Positions 1-9,392 are shown, counted from the stretch's first letter. The stretch is 33,750 bases of DNA from Phycisphaerae bacterium (GCA_030615025.1 JAUXAB010000040.1:1-33750), one strand, 5' to 3'. Notes: generated by a model not told the origin, from the letters alone. Made by a program: numbers and translations.

Positions 1-1259
<1,259 letters not shown>

Positions 1260-1318
1260 GTATCGTCGAATCCGTCCGAAGACGAATATCGTCAAAAAAG
1301 GCTCATATTCTAAGCTCA

Positions 1319-1343
1319 CTGCGGTAAAGGGTATCTACCGCAG
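1319..1343 (-). other. Hairpin in 16S rRNA leader
   Basis: An 8-bp perfect stem (CTGCGGTA with TACCGCAG, nine-base loop) lies about 60 bases upstream of the mature 16S 5' end, between boxA and the gene. It would form in the precursor leader RNA. A role in rRNA processing or antitermination is inferred from its position only. Confidence 0.45.
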
Positions 1344-1383
1344 AAGCTGCAACTTTCGCTGCTTATTTGGCTTAACTGTTAAC

Positions 1384-1395
1384 TTGTCAAAGAGC
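1384..1395 (-). promoter_or_regulatory. boxA antitermination element of the rRNA leader
   Basis: The minus strand reads GCTCTTTGACAA, one base different from the E. coli rrn boxA core GCTCTTTAACAA. It lies about 125 bases upstream of the 16S 5' end and about 40 bases downstream of the predicted start of transcription. In other bacteria boxA binds NusB/NusE and keeps polymerase elongating through the untranslated rRNA operon. Confidence 0.75.
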
Positions 1396-1441
1396 TTTTG
1401 CGTACTAAAAGCGCACTCGCTCATCACCCACCTTTTAAGCT

Positions 1442-1508
1442 ATTCTACCCTAAAAGATGTTATCGTCAATAAGATAATTCAAAAAAAATAAAAAAATTCG
1501 TTTTTTAA
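1442..1508 (-). promoter_or_regulatory. rRNA promoter with A/T-rich UP-like tract
   Basis: On the minus strand a -35 box TTGACG (1469-1464) is followed by a 16-base spacer and a -10 box TAGAAT (1447-1442), predicting initiation near 1435. Immediately upstream of the -35, 1476-1508 is almost pure A/T with long A and T runs, as in UP elements of strong rRNA promoters. Its position ahead of boxA and the 16S gene supports the call. Confidence 0.7.
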
Positions 1509-1960
1509 CCATAAATACACACGAAAGTGAACAAAAAGGCGCAGAAAGAGTCGTTTATTGGTGATTTGTGAGTAGATGTTGGGTTCTGGGTACTCGATGC
1601 GGGATGCTCGATACCCCCCTTAGAGTTGAAGGCACTCTAAACAAGGGGGCAAGCGTGGCGGGATTTTAACCACTACCCGCCTACGCGGGCACAAGTTGAC
1701 ACGAATTGACACGAAATTCTTTTAGACCCCCGACGACGAAATTCGAGGGCAGGCGGGATAACAGGATTAGGCGGATATTTAATCGTGGATTACACAGATT
1801 ACGCAGAAAAATTAGCCACGAATTGACACGAATTGTTAACCACAGATTAACACAGATTAACGCGGATTTTTAGAATTGACGGGAATTGTGGTTTTGCGTA
1901 TTGAAAAATAGGTTGACGGGAATTGCGGTTTTGGGTAGTGTATGCGGAAACAATATAATC
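1500..1960. repeat. Spacer packed with short quasi-tandem repeats
   Basis: I see no gene between the rRNA promoter and about 1974. The spacer holds several micro-repeats with a period near 10 bases: ACACGAATTGACACGAA near 1700, CACGAATTGACACGAATTG at 1817-1835, and CACAGATTAACACAGATTAA at 1841-1860. There is a hairpin at about 1616-1649 (AGAGT/ACTCT stem flanked by C5 and G5 runs) and a 37-base-period direct repeat starting at 1876 and 1913. Elements of this style are scattered through environmental bacterial genomes as intergenic filler; that is from memory. Confidence 0.6.
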
Positions 1961-1982
1961 AATAGTCGTACGTTTGAGAATC

Positions 1983-2522
1983 ATGAACCTGTGGCAGAGA
2001 CTTAAGAGATTAACCTTCTGGAACAAGCTAGGCGCGGTTGGTGCGATTTGTTCTATTCTGGCCTTTGCTGGGTGGCTTCTTTTCCGTAGTCCAGAGACCT
2101 CGGTTAAGGTCAACGTTCAGGATTCACCCGATGCCAAGGTACAGACCGCTGTCAACAGTCCCAACGCCACCCAGATCCTGATCGAGGACCTCACTATCAA
2201 TCTCTCGCCACAGCTGAAACCCCAACTCACGATAGAAACTGTGTACGTGAACAAACCGCAGGGTGACAGATACGTCACCCTCTTGCGGGGCAGACTCAAA
2301 GCTCCCTATCCGGTTCCAAAACTTCGAGTGGAAGCTCATGGCGAAACGGTTGAGGAGGTTGAGCTGTATCCTCCGGGATCCGCCGTTTACGTCGCTGGGC
2401 CTCCCGGAAAGGGTGAAGGCTATGTGTTTAACACCTTGCACAACGCTATAGGGAATCTGAAACTCAAAATCGTCAGCCGCCAGCCCGGGAAACTCCATAT
2501 TCGCTTCGCCGTGCAAAAATAG
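1983..2522 (+). CDS. Small membrane-anchored hypothetical protein
   Basis: I do not recognise this protein. From the ATG at 1983 it is 179 residues (a TTG three codons upstream is an alternative start). It begins with a short basic amphipathic stretch, then one hydrophobic segment at about residues 15-35, so it looks like a single-pass inner-membrane protein. Its C-terminal 140 residues would sit outside the cytoplasm if the positive-inside rule holds. The soluble part is rich in beta-type residues and has no cysteine pair or catalytic motif I can see. It lies 49 bases upstream of a restriction-modification gene on the same strand, so the two may be co-transcribed. No strong ribosome-binding site is visible. 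Confidence 0.6.
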   Translation: MNLWQRLKRLTFWNKLGAVGAICSILAFAGWLLFRSPETSVKVNVQDSPDAKVQTAVNSPNATQILIEDLTINLSPQLKPQLTIETVYVNKPQGDRYVTLLRGRLKAPYPVPKLRVEAHGETVEEVELYPPGSAVYVAGPPGKGEGYVFNTLHNAIGNLKLKIVSRQPGKLHIRFAVQK

Positions 2523-2571
2523 GTGGGGGTGTGTAACTATTTGCGTTTTTTCCCTTACACTGAAATTTGAA

Positions 2572-5500
2572 ATGGCAGAAAAAAATATTAAGCAAATCAA
2601 ATCTCTTGTCGAGGGCTTCCGAGCTAACTTACCCAGTTTGTTCGATGAACAAACGTCTGAAGCAGTCATCAGGCAAGAGTACATCGATCCCTTCTGGAAG
2701 TTGTTAGGCTGGGATGTTGCCAACACTGCCCACCGGTCCTCGGCAGAGAAAGATGTGTTAATCGAAGCGACCGTTGGAACAATAGAAGCCGAGCGAATTC
2801 ATTCCCGTCGTCCCGATTATTTGTTTCGAATCGATGGCTTTCCCAGATTTGTCGTTGAGGCGAAAAAACCAGCTATTGATTTGCAGACAGACAAGGATGC
2901 AATCTTTCAGGCTAAGACGTATGCTTGGAGTGCACAAATTCCATTTGCAATCCTCACAGACTTTGAAGAATTCCGGCTCTTTGACGCCACTATAAAGCCC
3001 GATCACAACGTGCCCGATCGTGGATTAATCAAGGATTTTGACATTCGGTTCGAAGATTACGTTCCCCAATGGGACATTCTTTGGAAAACCTTCGGTCGAA
3101 AGGCTGTAGCCGAGGGTTCTCTTGAGAAACTTCTCGCTAAACTTAAACATGTAAGGGCAGGCAGACGCATTCGTGGAATTGATCGAATGCTTATCGATAT
3201 ACGCGGGACCGAACCGGTTGATCGTGTATTTCTCAAGCATCTTGAAGCCTATAGGTTGAGATTTGCTCGTTCGTTATATGAGCAGAACCAGCAGGACTTT
3301 CCAGAAGCCAACACGCGTCACGGTGCTGCAAGACTGACAGAGGCAACTCAACGCCTGCTCGATCGCCTTGTATTTATGCGTGTTTGTGAAGACCGTAACA
3401 TTACCCCTTACGGTGAGCTTCGTTACATTGTAAATTATGCATCCAAAAATCAACTAGACCTCTACTCAGAACTAACAACAAAATTTAGGCGCTTCGATCA
3501 AGAATACAACGGATATCTTTTTAAACCACATTTTTCCGAACAACTAAAGGTGCCACCTGAACTACTGGCTGATTTCATCCGCTCACTATATCCACCGGAA
3601 GGCGCTTATAGGTTTGATGCTATTGGTGTTGAACTGCTGGGTATAATATATGAGCGTTTCCTTGGCAGCGTTATCACTGTCAAAAAAAACCATGTCGAAG
3701 CGGAAGAAAAACCGGAAGTTAGACATGCTGGTGGTGTTTACTATACTCCTCGATTTGTAGTGGACACAATTATTCGGCGAGTTGTCGCGCCAAAAATAGA
3801 AGGAAAATCACCGCTTGAGGTTCTCGATGTAAAGATTCTTGATCCGGCATGTGGTTCAGGTTCATTTTTGATTGCCGCTTTGCAATATCTTTTCGATTAC
3901 TGTGTGCGTTGTATAAAGAACAACCCAACAGCAGCAGATATTCCAGCTAGTCCTCGCGCTCGAAAACGAATGGCTAAAATTGCATTCCAAGATGATGAAG
4001 GCAATTGGTATTTGTCACCGAAATTTCGGAGTCAGTTGCTTGCTTCTTGTCTGTATGGTGTGGATATCGATGCTCAGGCTGTTGAAGTAACCATTATGAG
4101 TCTGTATCTCAAAATGCTCGAAGGCAAGCTCCCGCCGAACTGGCAACGGGATTTTCTGCAATCACGGCTTCTTCCACCACTGGATAACAATATTTGTTGC
4201 GGCAACAGCCTGTTGTCACAGACAGTTTTTGACAGATATTGGGATAATAAATACGGAAGTCTCTTTGGGGGGGATGAAGATGTAAGATTTCGAATCAATG
4301 CTTTCGACTGGAATAGCGAAACACGGGGATTCGGACGTATCCTCAAAAGCAAATATGGGTTTGACTGCATTATAGGAAACCCACCGTATATTCGGGTTCA
4401 GGAATTAAAAAAATGGGAACCGGAAGAATGTGAATTTTACAAGGCACATTATAAATCTGCCGCAAAAGGCAATTACGACATATATGTTGTCTTTATCGAG
4501 AAAGGATTAAAACTGCTTGAACTAGAAGGAATGATGGGATTTATTTGCCCACACAAATTCTGGCAGGCGACATATGGAAAGGGAATTCGCAAAATAATTG
4601 CAGACGGTAAAAACCTGAGTTCAGTGATTGACTTTACAGACCAACAAGTTTTTCGTGGGTCGACAACATACACAGCCATACACGTATTTTCTAAAAAACC
4701 CAGTTCTGGCCCTGTTGATTATGCTCGAATTAACGAATTGACTGATGGTGAAACGCAATGCCGGATGCTGGATAGCAAGGGTTCCAATGAAAGTCATGAA
4801 CGCTTTACGGCAATTCAACCACGGGACATTGCACCTTGGGTGTTCGTAAATGCCAACAAGGGTGAGTGGTTGGAGAAGATCAGAAGAGACAATCCAATCC
4901 TTGGGGATATTACCTACAAAATTGCACAGGGATTAGTGAGTGGATGCGACGCAGCGTTCTACTTAGAAAAGTGTGGAAAATGGTATCGGAGTAGTTTGAC
5001 ATCAAGCAATCATGAAATTGAGGAGGAATTATTACACCCCTTACTTAAAGGTTCCGTTCACATTCGTAAATGGATCCCTGACAGGTCTTCGTTAGTTGTA
5101 TTATTTCCATATGAAAGGACAGGCGAAGCTTGGCGACTGATTCCTCCAGATAAGATGGGTGAACAATATACGAAGACGATGGAATATCTGAAATTATGTC
5201 GTAAAGACCTGGAAGAACGTGAGAAAGGTCGGTTTGTTGGGGAAGAATATTATCAATTTTCGCGACCTCAGAATTTCGACGTAATGAACAACCGAAAATT
5301 GCTTGTACCATCGATTGCTAAAGAGGGAGCATACTGTCTGGATTTAGAAGGAAAAGTGTTTTTTGTCGGCAGTGGAGGCGGGGGCGGGGGTGGTTACGCA
5401 ATTGTTCCATCAATTCAGATTGACTTGCTATATCTTTGCGGACTGTTGAATAGTAGGTTGCTCGACACCTTTCTAAAAACAGTGACAACTCGCTTTCATA

Positions 5501-5754
5501 GTGGGTGGTATGCATACAGCAAACTTTACCTTGAACAAATTCCGATTAAACTGCCTGACACTTCGGCAGAGAAGAAGTTGGAAAAGCAGATCTGTACGCG
5601 TGTGAAGAATATAATAAAGGTCAAAAACAGCTTACAGGTCGGACGCTTGAGTGACAGAGACAGAGAGCAGTTTGAGCGTGAAAATGAGGCTCACGAATCA
5701 GATATTGATGAATTAGTGTGCCAGCTATATGGGATTGATGAAATTCCCGATTAA
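2572..5754 (+). CDS. Eco57I-like type IIG restriction-modification enzyme
   Basis: A single 1060-residue chain appears to carry nuclease, methyltransferase and target recognition. The N-terminal region has a PD-(D/E)xK-type signature, PDY at 81-83 then VEAKKP at 95-100, like the nuclease domain of type I R subunits and type IIG enzymes. The N6-adenine methyltransferase core has motif I DPACGSGSF at about 424-432 and motif IV NPPY at 603-606. The C-terminal third resembles the TaqI/Eco57I recognition domain and contains a run of seven glycines near 934-940. No separate R or S subunit is adjacent, as expected for a self-contained enzyme that methylates and cuts a specific site. Codon use looks more A/T-rich than the carbohydrate genes to the right, consistent with transfer. 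Target sequence cannot be read from the protein. Confidence 0.9.
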   Translation: MAEKNIKQIKSLVEGFRANLPSLFDEQTSEAVIRQEYIDPFWKLLGWDVANTAHRSSAEKDVLIEATVGTIEAERIHSRRPDYLFRIDGFPRFVVEAKKPAIDLQTDKDAIFQAKTYAWSAQIPFAILTDFEEFRLFDATIKPDHNVPDRGLIKDFDIRFEDYVPQWDILWKTFGRKAVAEGSLEKLLAKLKHVRAGRRIRGIDRMLIDIRGTEPVDRVFLKHLEAYRLRFARSLYEQNQQDFPEANTRHGAARLTEATQRLLDRLVFMRVCEDRNITPYGELRYIVNYASKNQLDLYSELTTKFRRFDQEYNGYLFKPHFSEQLKVPPELLADFIRSLYPPEGAYRFDAIGVELLGIIYERFLGSVITVKKNHVEAEEKPEVRHAGGVYYTPRFVVDTIIRRVVAPKIEGKSPLEVLDVKILDPACGSGSFLIAALQYLFDYCVRCIKNNPTAADIPASPRARKRMAKIAFQDDEGNWYLSPKFRSQLLASCLYGVDIDAQAVEVTIMSLYLKMLEGKLPPNWQRDFLQSRLLPPLDNNICCGNSLLSQTVFDRYWDNKYGSLFGGDEDVRFRINAFDWNSETRGFGRILKSKYGFDCIIGNPPYIRVQELKKWEPEECEFYKAHYKSAAKGNYDIYVVFIEKGLKLLELEGMMGFICPHKFWQATYGKGIRKIIADGKNLSSVIDFTDQQVFRGSTTYTAIHVFSKKPSSGPVDYARINELTDGETQCRMLDSKGSNESHERFTAIQPRDIAPWVFVNANKGEWLEKIRRDNPILGDITYKIAQGLVSGCDAAFYLEKCGKWYRSSLTSSNHEIEEELLHPLLKGSVHIRKWIPDRSSLVVLFPYERTGEAWRLIPPDKMGEQYTKTMEYLKLCRKDLEEREKGRFVGEEYYQFSRPQNFDVMNNRKLLVPSIAKEGAYCLDLEGKVFFVGSGGGGGGGYAIVPSIQIDLLYLCGLLNSRLLDTFLKTVTTRFHSGWYAYSKLYLEQIPIKLPDTSAEKKLEKQICTRVKNIIKVKNSLQVGRLSDRDREQFERENEAHESDIDELVCQLYGIDEIPD

Positions 5755-5786
5755 ATCAAGTAGTCCTAATTTTGGGGAATTAGTTT

Positions 5787-5861
5787 ATGGCAAAGAAAAA
5801 AGTTAAGCGGAGATCATGGCCGATAGTGATAGGGCATTTGGAGAAGATGTTTATCCGGTGA
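5787..5861 (+). CDS. Possible 24-codon small ORF
   Basis: An ATG at 5787 is preceded by GGGGAA at a reasonable distance and opens a 24-codon, lysine/arginine-rich reading frame ending in TGA, 32 bases after the restriction-modification stop codon. I do not recognise the peptide. It may be a genuine small basic protein, a decayed gene start, or chance. Confidence 0.2.
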   Translation: MAKKKVKRRSWPIVIGHLEKMFIR

Positions 5862-5923
5862 GCGAGAATTATACGACAATCGCCGCCCACGGCGGCTGGC
5901 CAATAAATTAGCCCGAATCCGAA

Positions 5924-5966
5924 TCCCTGTATGTCTTAGACAGGGACCCAGTTAGGCAGGGACCCA
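5924..5966 (+). repeat. 43-bp hairpin repeat, copy 1
   Basis: The stem is TCCCTGT/ACAGGGA with a nine-base loop, followed by a conserved tail ending CAGGGACCCA. An equally long copy starts exactly 180 bases downstream, and the base change in the stem is compensated on the other arm. Confidence 0.75.
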
Positions 5967-6000
5967 AATTTCCTAAATTTATCCTTTTATATTATCTTAC

Positions 6001-6033
6001 GTGCTTATAAAGCACCTTATAAAGCACTTTTTT
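6001..6033 (+). terminator. Possible intrinsic terminator after the restriction-modification gene
   Basis: GTGCTTATAA and TTATAAAGCAC can pair into a stem with one bulged base, followed directly by six T residues at 6028-6033. It lies about 250 bases downstream of the restriction-modification stop codon. The stem is A/T-rich, so termination strength is doubtful. Confidence 0.4.
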
Positions 6034-6103
6034 GGTCATTTTTTTGTCTCTTTTGTGCATTTTGAGCCTTTTCTTGACAATAAATCCGAAAAATCCGCGC
6101 TAG

Positions 6104-6146
6104 TCCCTGCATGCTTTAGGCAGGGATCCAGTTATACAGGGACCCA
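6104..6146 (+). repeat. 43-bp hairpin repeat, copy 2
   Basis: Same architecture as the copy at 5924: stem TCCCTGC/GCAGGGA, nine-base loop, tail ending CAGGGACCCA. Relative to copy 1 the closing T-A pair is replaced by C-G, keeping the stem intact. Confidence 0.75.
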
Positions 6147-6463
6147 GAAAAGCTGGCTTTATCTAATGTCGCGTTAAAATAGATAAAATGCGCGACCAAA
6201 AGCGCACATACCTAACGACAAAATCCCAAAAAAATAAAAAAATTTTAACTGCTTTGCCCACAACAAGTTAATCCTGTAAATCCTGTCAAAAACAAGCCGA
6301 TTTTCGTATCAAACGCGCGCATCCGTGCATTTATAGAGGGACAGTTTTTTTTCAGCCCTCATTTCGGGACTGTTATCCCGAAGCTTTTGTTTTGAAAATT
6401 AAGGATTTCGGATTTCAAACTACCAGATAACTCCTTACCCAATATGATGTTACCCTCAACACA

Positions 6464-6536
6464 ACTATGCACTTGTGCTCTTATGCTCTTGTGCACCTGT
6501 GCCTTATGTTCTTATCCCTTATGCACTTATGTCCTC
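6464..6536. repeat. 7-9 bp micro-tandem repeat
   Basis: A stretch built of imperfect units such as CTTGTGCT, CTTATGCT, CTTGTGCA and CTTATGCA. It is open in one frame but the encoded Cys/Leu/Tyr-rich peptide is simply the repeat translated, and I do not consider it a gene. Confidence 0.6.
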
Positions 6537-6590
6537 TACAACTGTCGTTTTCCCACTACAAATGTAATGATATCACTACAAATCAGACTT

Positions 6591-6850
6591 TTTATGCAAA
6601 ACAAACCCAATTTCCGAAAAAGTCAAATGAACGTAAATAAAGTGTTAACAGGGAATTATGAAAATAAGACACTTGGTGAACGTGGGAAAAAACAAAGCCA
6701 AACAAACCCAAACAAAGCCAAATTCAAAAACACCCAAACTAACGTAAATAAAGTATCAACAAAGAATTATGAACATATATTAAATTGGGTAATTTGTGAA
6801 AACAAAGCCAATTCAAAGCCAAACAAACCCAATCAAACCCAATCTCGAAA
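6591..6850 (+). repeat. 111-bp-period repeat translating as N/K/Q/P-rich units
   Basis: Two units start at 6600 and 6711, exactly 111 bases (37 codons) apart, with a third shortened unit at 6801. Each opens AACAAA(C/G)CC, and the first two carry AACGTAAATAAAGT and GAATTATGAA further in. In the plus frame they read NKPNF...MNVNKV...NYEN and NKAKF...TNVNKV...NYEH. A 182-codon frame (6444-6992) spans them but overlaps the 3' end of mnmG and shows no normal protein character outside the repeat. I recall similar N/K/Q/P-rich predicted peptides as a multicopy feature of Sedimentisphaerales genomes. Whether they are translated is unknown. Confidence 0.65.
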
Positions 6851-6935
6851 CAACTCCAGGGCCCCAATGATCGCAATCGTCTTCGACTTGTTCTCTGGCC
6901 ACAATTATCATGAGGTAGTACCGAATTTTTACTTG

Positions 6936-6960
6936 TCATTTTGCACTTTGATTTTTGGTA
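6936..6960. repeat. Short dispersed-type repeat at the mnmG 3' end
   Basis: The minus strand reads CCAAAAATCAAAGTGCAAAATGA, a phrase I recall as a common intergenic filler in related genomes. It sits just after the mnmG stop codon and may have replaced the normal terminator. The rest of 5755-6966 holds only the listed repeats, the small ORF and A-rich sequence; I see no other gene there. Confidence 0.4.
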
Positions 6961-6966
6961 CGCCTG

Positions 6967-8814
6967 TCAGAAGCGTATGTATCCATATTTGATTTTCTTT
7001 AGATAAACTTGAAGTACCGTAATGTCGGCGGGTGTAACGCCACTTATTCGAGAGGCCTGAGCAAGGGTACTCGGCTGAAAGACCGACAACTTCTCTTTCG
7101 CCTCTGCCCGAAGATGCTCAATCTTGCGATAATCTAAATCCAGTGGAATCTTCCTGTTCTCCAGAGCTCTGAAACTGGCCACCAGACGCTCTTGTTTAGC
7201 TAAATAACCTTCATATTTGGCATCGATGATTACAGCCTGCGACACATCGTCACCGGGACATGTGTCCATTGACCCGTGAGCCAAAACGTTAGATGCGATA
7301 GATGGAATACGAGATGCAACAGTATTGTTTGGCTGGCGAAGCTGCTCCCACAAACTGAGGCCGTGCGAACGCGTATCTTGCAGATAGCTCTTAAGTTTAG
7401 CAACGGCTCTTAGCTTATTTTGGAGCTTTATCCATCGTTTTTGGTCCACAAGCCCGACTGATTTGCCGATTTGTGTCAATCTTCGGTCCGCATTGTCAGC
7501 CCGTAACGTCAGCCGATACTCCGCTCGCGACGTGAACATGCGATAAGGTTCATCAATCCCTTTCGTTAGCAAATCGTCTATCAGCACCCCGATATACGCC
7601 TGGTCTCTGCCGAGAACAATCGGCTCGGCGCCTTGTATCTTTCTGGCGGCGTTTATGCCAGCCATAATGCCCTGCCCCGCGGCCTCTTCATACCCACTGG
7701 TCCCGTTTATCTGGCCTGCCAGAAACAGCCCCGATATCTTCCTGGTCTCCAAACCTGGCTTTAGTTGAATCGGTGGACAATAATCGTACTCAATCGCATA
7801 GGCATAATAAATAATCCGGGCATTCTCCGTGCCGGGCAGCAGTTTGAGCATCTGCTCCTGAACATCTTTCGGCATAGAGGTAAAAATTCCGTTGCAGTAA
7901 ATCGTTTTTATACTTTCTTGCTCCGGCTCCAAAAAGATTCGATGCTGCTTCTTGTCTGCAAATCTGACGACCTTGCCCTCAATGCTCGGGCAATAGCGGG
8001 GGTCGGTGCCTGTTATCTGGCCCGAAGAAAGCGGAGCACGATGCAGATTATCCCGAAGCAGAGTGTGTATCTTTTCATTGGTATACGTAATCCAGCACGG
8101 CACCTGCGGCCGGTCTATTTTTTCGGTCATGAATGAAAACGGCACCGGTGGCTCATCCCCGGGCTGCACCTGCAATTTGCTCACATCGACCGTCCCGCCA
8201 TCTAATCTCGGTGTCGTATCCGTCGACATCCGCCCAAGTTCCAGTCCCATCCGTTTCAAACTTTGCGAAAGCTCTACACTGGACGGCTCGTCAAGTCTAC
8301 CACCGGCCCATCGGTCGCTGCCGATATACATCATCCCGCCGAGAAATGTCCCCGTCGTTACCACGACTGTTTGTGTACGGTAAACCGACTTGTCGTTGCA
8401 AATGACCGCTCGCACTTTATCATTTTCCGTTATTATCTCTGTCGTTATCGCCTCGACGATGGTCAAATTAGCAGTTTGCTCAAGCGCCTCCCGCATAAAC
8501 TCCTGATATTTCTGCCTGTCCGCCTGGGCCCGCGGCGACTGCACGGCAGGGCCCTTCGAACGATTCAGCATCCGAAACTGGATACCCGTTGTATCTATCG
8601 CCAACCCCATCAGCCCACCCAGCGCATCGACCTCGCGCACAATCTGACCCTTCGCAAGCCCACCGATAGCAGGATTGCAGCTCATCTTTGCTATCGTTTC
8701 TTTGCTGATGGTTATAAGGGCCGTTTTAGCGCCGATTGTAGCCGCGGCATGAGCGGCCTCAACGCCGGCGTGACCTGCACCTATAACAATACAATCAAAC
8801 TCATTTGCCTTCAT
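6967..8814 (-). CDS. mnmG: tRNA uridine-5-carboxymethylaminomethyl modification enzyme MnmG (GidA)
   Basis: MnmG works with MnmE in the cytoplasm to install the cmnm5 group on the wobble uridine of certain tRNAs, using FAD, NADH and a folate. The 615-residue product has the FAD-binding GAGHAG at 13-18, SCNPAIGG at about 45-52, the NRSKGPAV...SPRAQADR block at 84-100, and [16 protein letters not shown] near the end of the FAD domain. I start at ATG 8814; an ATG two codons upstream (8820) is equally possible, since a GGTGAG motif precedes both. The longer frame up to 8895 runs into a dispersed repeat and is not part of the protein. The C-terminus carries a short extra tail beyond the usual LKK ending. 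It follows acpS on the same strand. Confidence 0.97.
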   Translation of the reverse strand: MKANEFDCIVIGAGHAGVEAAHAAATIGAKTALITISKETIAKMSCNPAIGGLAKGQIVREVDALGGLMGLAIDTTGIQFRMLNRSKGPAVQSPRAQADRQKYQEFMREALEQTANLTIVEAITTEIITENDKVRAVICNDKSVYRTQTVVVTTGTFLGGMMYIGSDRWAGGRLDEPSSVELSQSLKRMGLELGRMSTDTTPRLDGGTVDVSKLQVQPGDEPPVPFSFMTEKIDRPQVPCWITYTNEKIHTLLRDNLHRAPLSSGQITGTDPRYCPSIEGKVVRFADKKQHRIFLEPEQESIKTIYCNGIFTSMPKDVQEQMLKLLPGTENARIIYYAYAIEYDYCPPIQLKPGLETRKISGLFLAGQINGTSGYEEAAGQGIMAGINAARKIQGAEPIVLGRDQAYIGVLIDDLLTKGIDEPYRMFTSRAEYRLTLRADNADRRLTQIGKSVGLVDQKRWIKLQNKLRAVAKLKSYLQDTRSHGLSLWEQLRQPNNTVASRIPSIASNVLAHGSMDTCPGDDVSQAVIIDAKYEGYLAKQERLVASFRALENRKIPLDLDYRKIEHLRAEAKEKLSVFQPSTLAQASRISGVTPADITVLQVYLKKIKYGYIRF

Positions 8815-8821
8815 TCGCATC

Positions 8822-8950
8822 TTTCTCACCGCGGAGAACGCCGAGAGCGCAGAGAAAATATAATAGGAAAAAGAAAAGAATATGAATTCTTGCAAAGTCA
8901 GGAATGATCATATTAAAAATCTCCGCGTACTCTGCGACCTCTGCGGTTAA
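8822..8950. repeat. Inverted repeat between acpS and mnmG
   Basis: Two related arms of about 28 bases face each other: ACCGCGGAGAACGCCGAGAG at 8827-8846 and, on the other strand, TTAACCGCAGAGGTCGCAGA from 8950 inward. Each arm is itself a quasi-tandem of 9-base units. The outer edge of one arm includes the acpS stop codon, and the other abuts the mnmG ribosome-binding region, so the element fills the entire spacer and would fold into a long hairpin in an acpS-mnmG transcript. Confidence 0.75.
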
Positions 8951-9348
8951 TCTTTTTTACGTTTTACTTCTGCCAGGGTAACCGCCGATGCGATTGCAAA
9001 ATTTGCAGTATGCGTGATACTAACGCTTATATGTTTAATACCGAGTTTGCCGGCAATTTTCTTGACCTCGCCGTCCAGAGTAACCTCAGGCTGACCCGCA
9101 GCATTGTTTACTATCTCAATATCAGTCCAGGCGATTTTGCCACGCCAGCCTGTCCCCATCAGTTTGAGAATTGCCTCCTTTGCCGCAAAACGTCCGGCTA
9201 ATTTCTCTACCCTGTTCTTATTCGCGTCGGCATAGGCCTGCTCAGCGTCAGTAAAAATCCTCTCAACAAAACGCCGGCCGTGCCGCTTTATCATCTCTTC
9301 TATTCGCGGACAATCTACAAGGTCTATACCATGTGCTACAATTTCCAT
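8947..9348 (-). CDS. acpS: Holo-[acyl-carrier-protein] synthase
   Basis: AcpS transfers the 4'-phosphopantetheine arm from CoA to a serine of apo-ACP, activating it for fatty-acid synthesis. The 133-residue length is normal for the family. The N-terminal HGIDLVD carries the Mg-binding Asp9, and RFAAKEAILKLMGTG at 53-67 carries the second conserved acid (Glu58) and the Lys/Gly loop. The C-terminal SITHT beta strand is present. The stop codon lies inside a repeat element, so the final Lys/Lys/Asp residues border repeat sequence. Its start is 44 bases from the stop of an upstream same-strand secreted-protein gene, so read-through from that cluster is possible. Confidence 0.95.
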   Translation of the reverse strand: MEIVAHGIDLVDCPRIEEMIKRHGRRFVERIFTDAEQAYADANKNRVEKLAGRFAAKEAILKLMGTGWRGKIAWTDIEIVNNAAGQPEVTLDGEVKKIAGKLGIKHISVSITHTANFAIASAVTLAEVKRKKD

Positions 9349-9392
9349 CCGTCGATCCTATTAGACACAAGACTTTGGTCTTTTATTCGCTG

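Noticed and set aside
5880-5901. CCGCC/GGCGG hairpin as a terminator for the restriction-modification gene
   Set aside because: The short GC stem is not followed by a T-run; the stem at 6001-6033 is the better candidate.
1500-6990. CRISPR array
   Set aside because: The repeats are either directly abutting, too short or too divergent, lack uniform spacers, and no cas gene is present in the window.
6444-6992. 182-codon frame as a real protein gene
   Set aside because: It is made of two different repeat families translated through, overlaps the mnmG 3' end on the other strand, and shows no domain-like sequence outside the repeats.
8815-8895. Longer N-terminus for MnmG
   Set aside because: The extra codons translate the inverted repeat; the family N-terminus begins a few residues before the GAGHAG motif.
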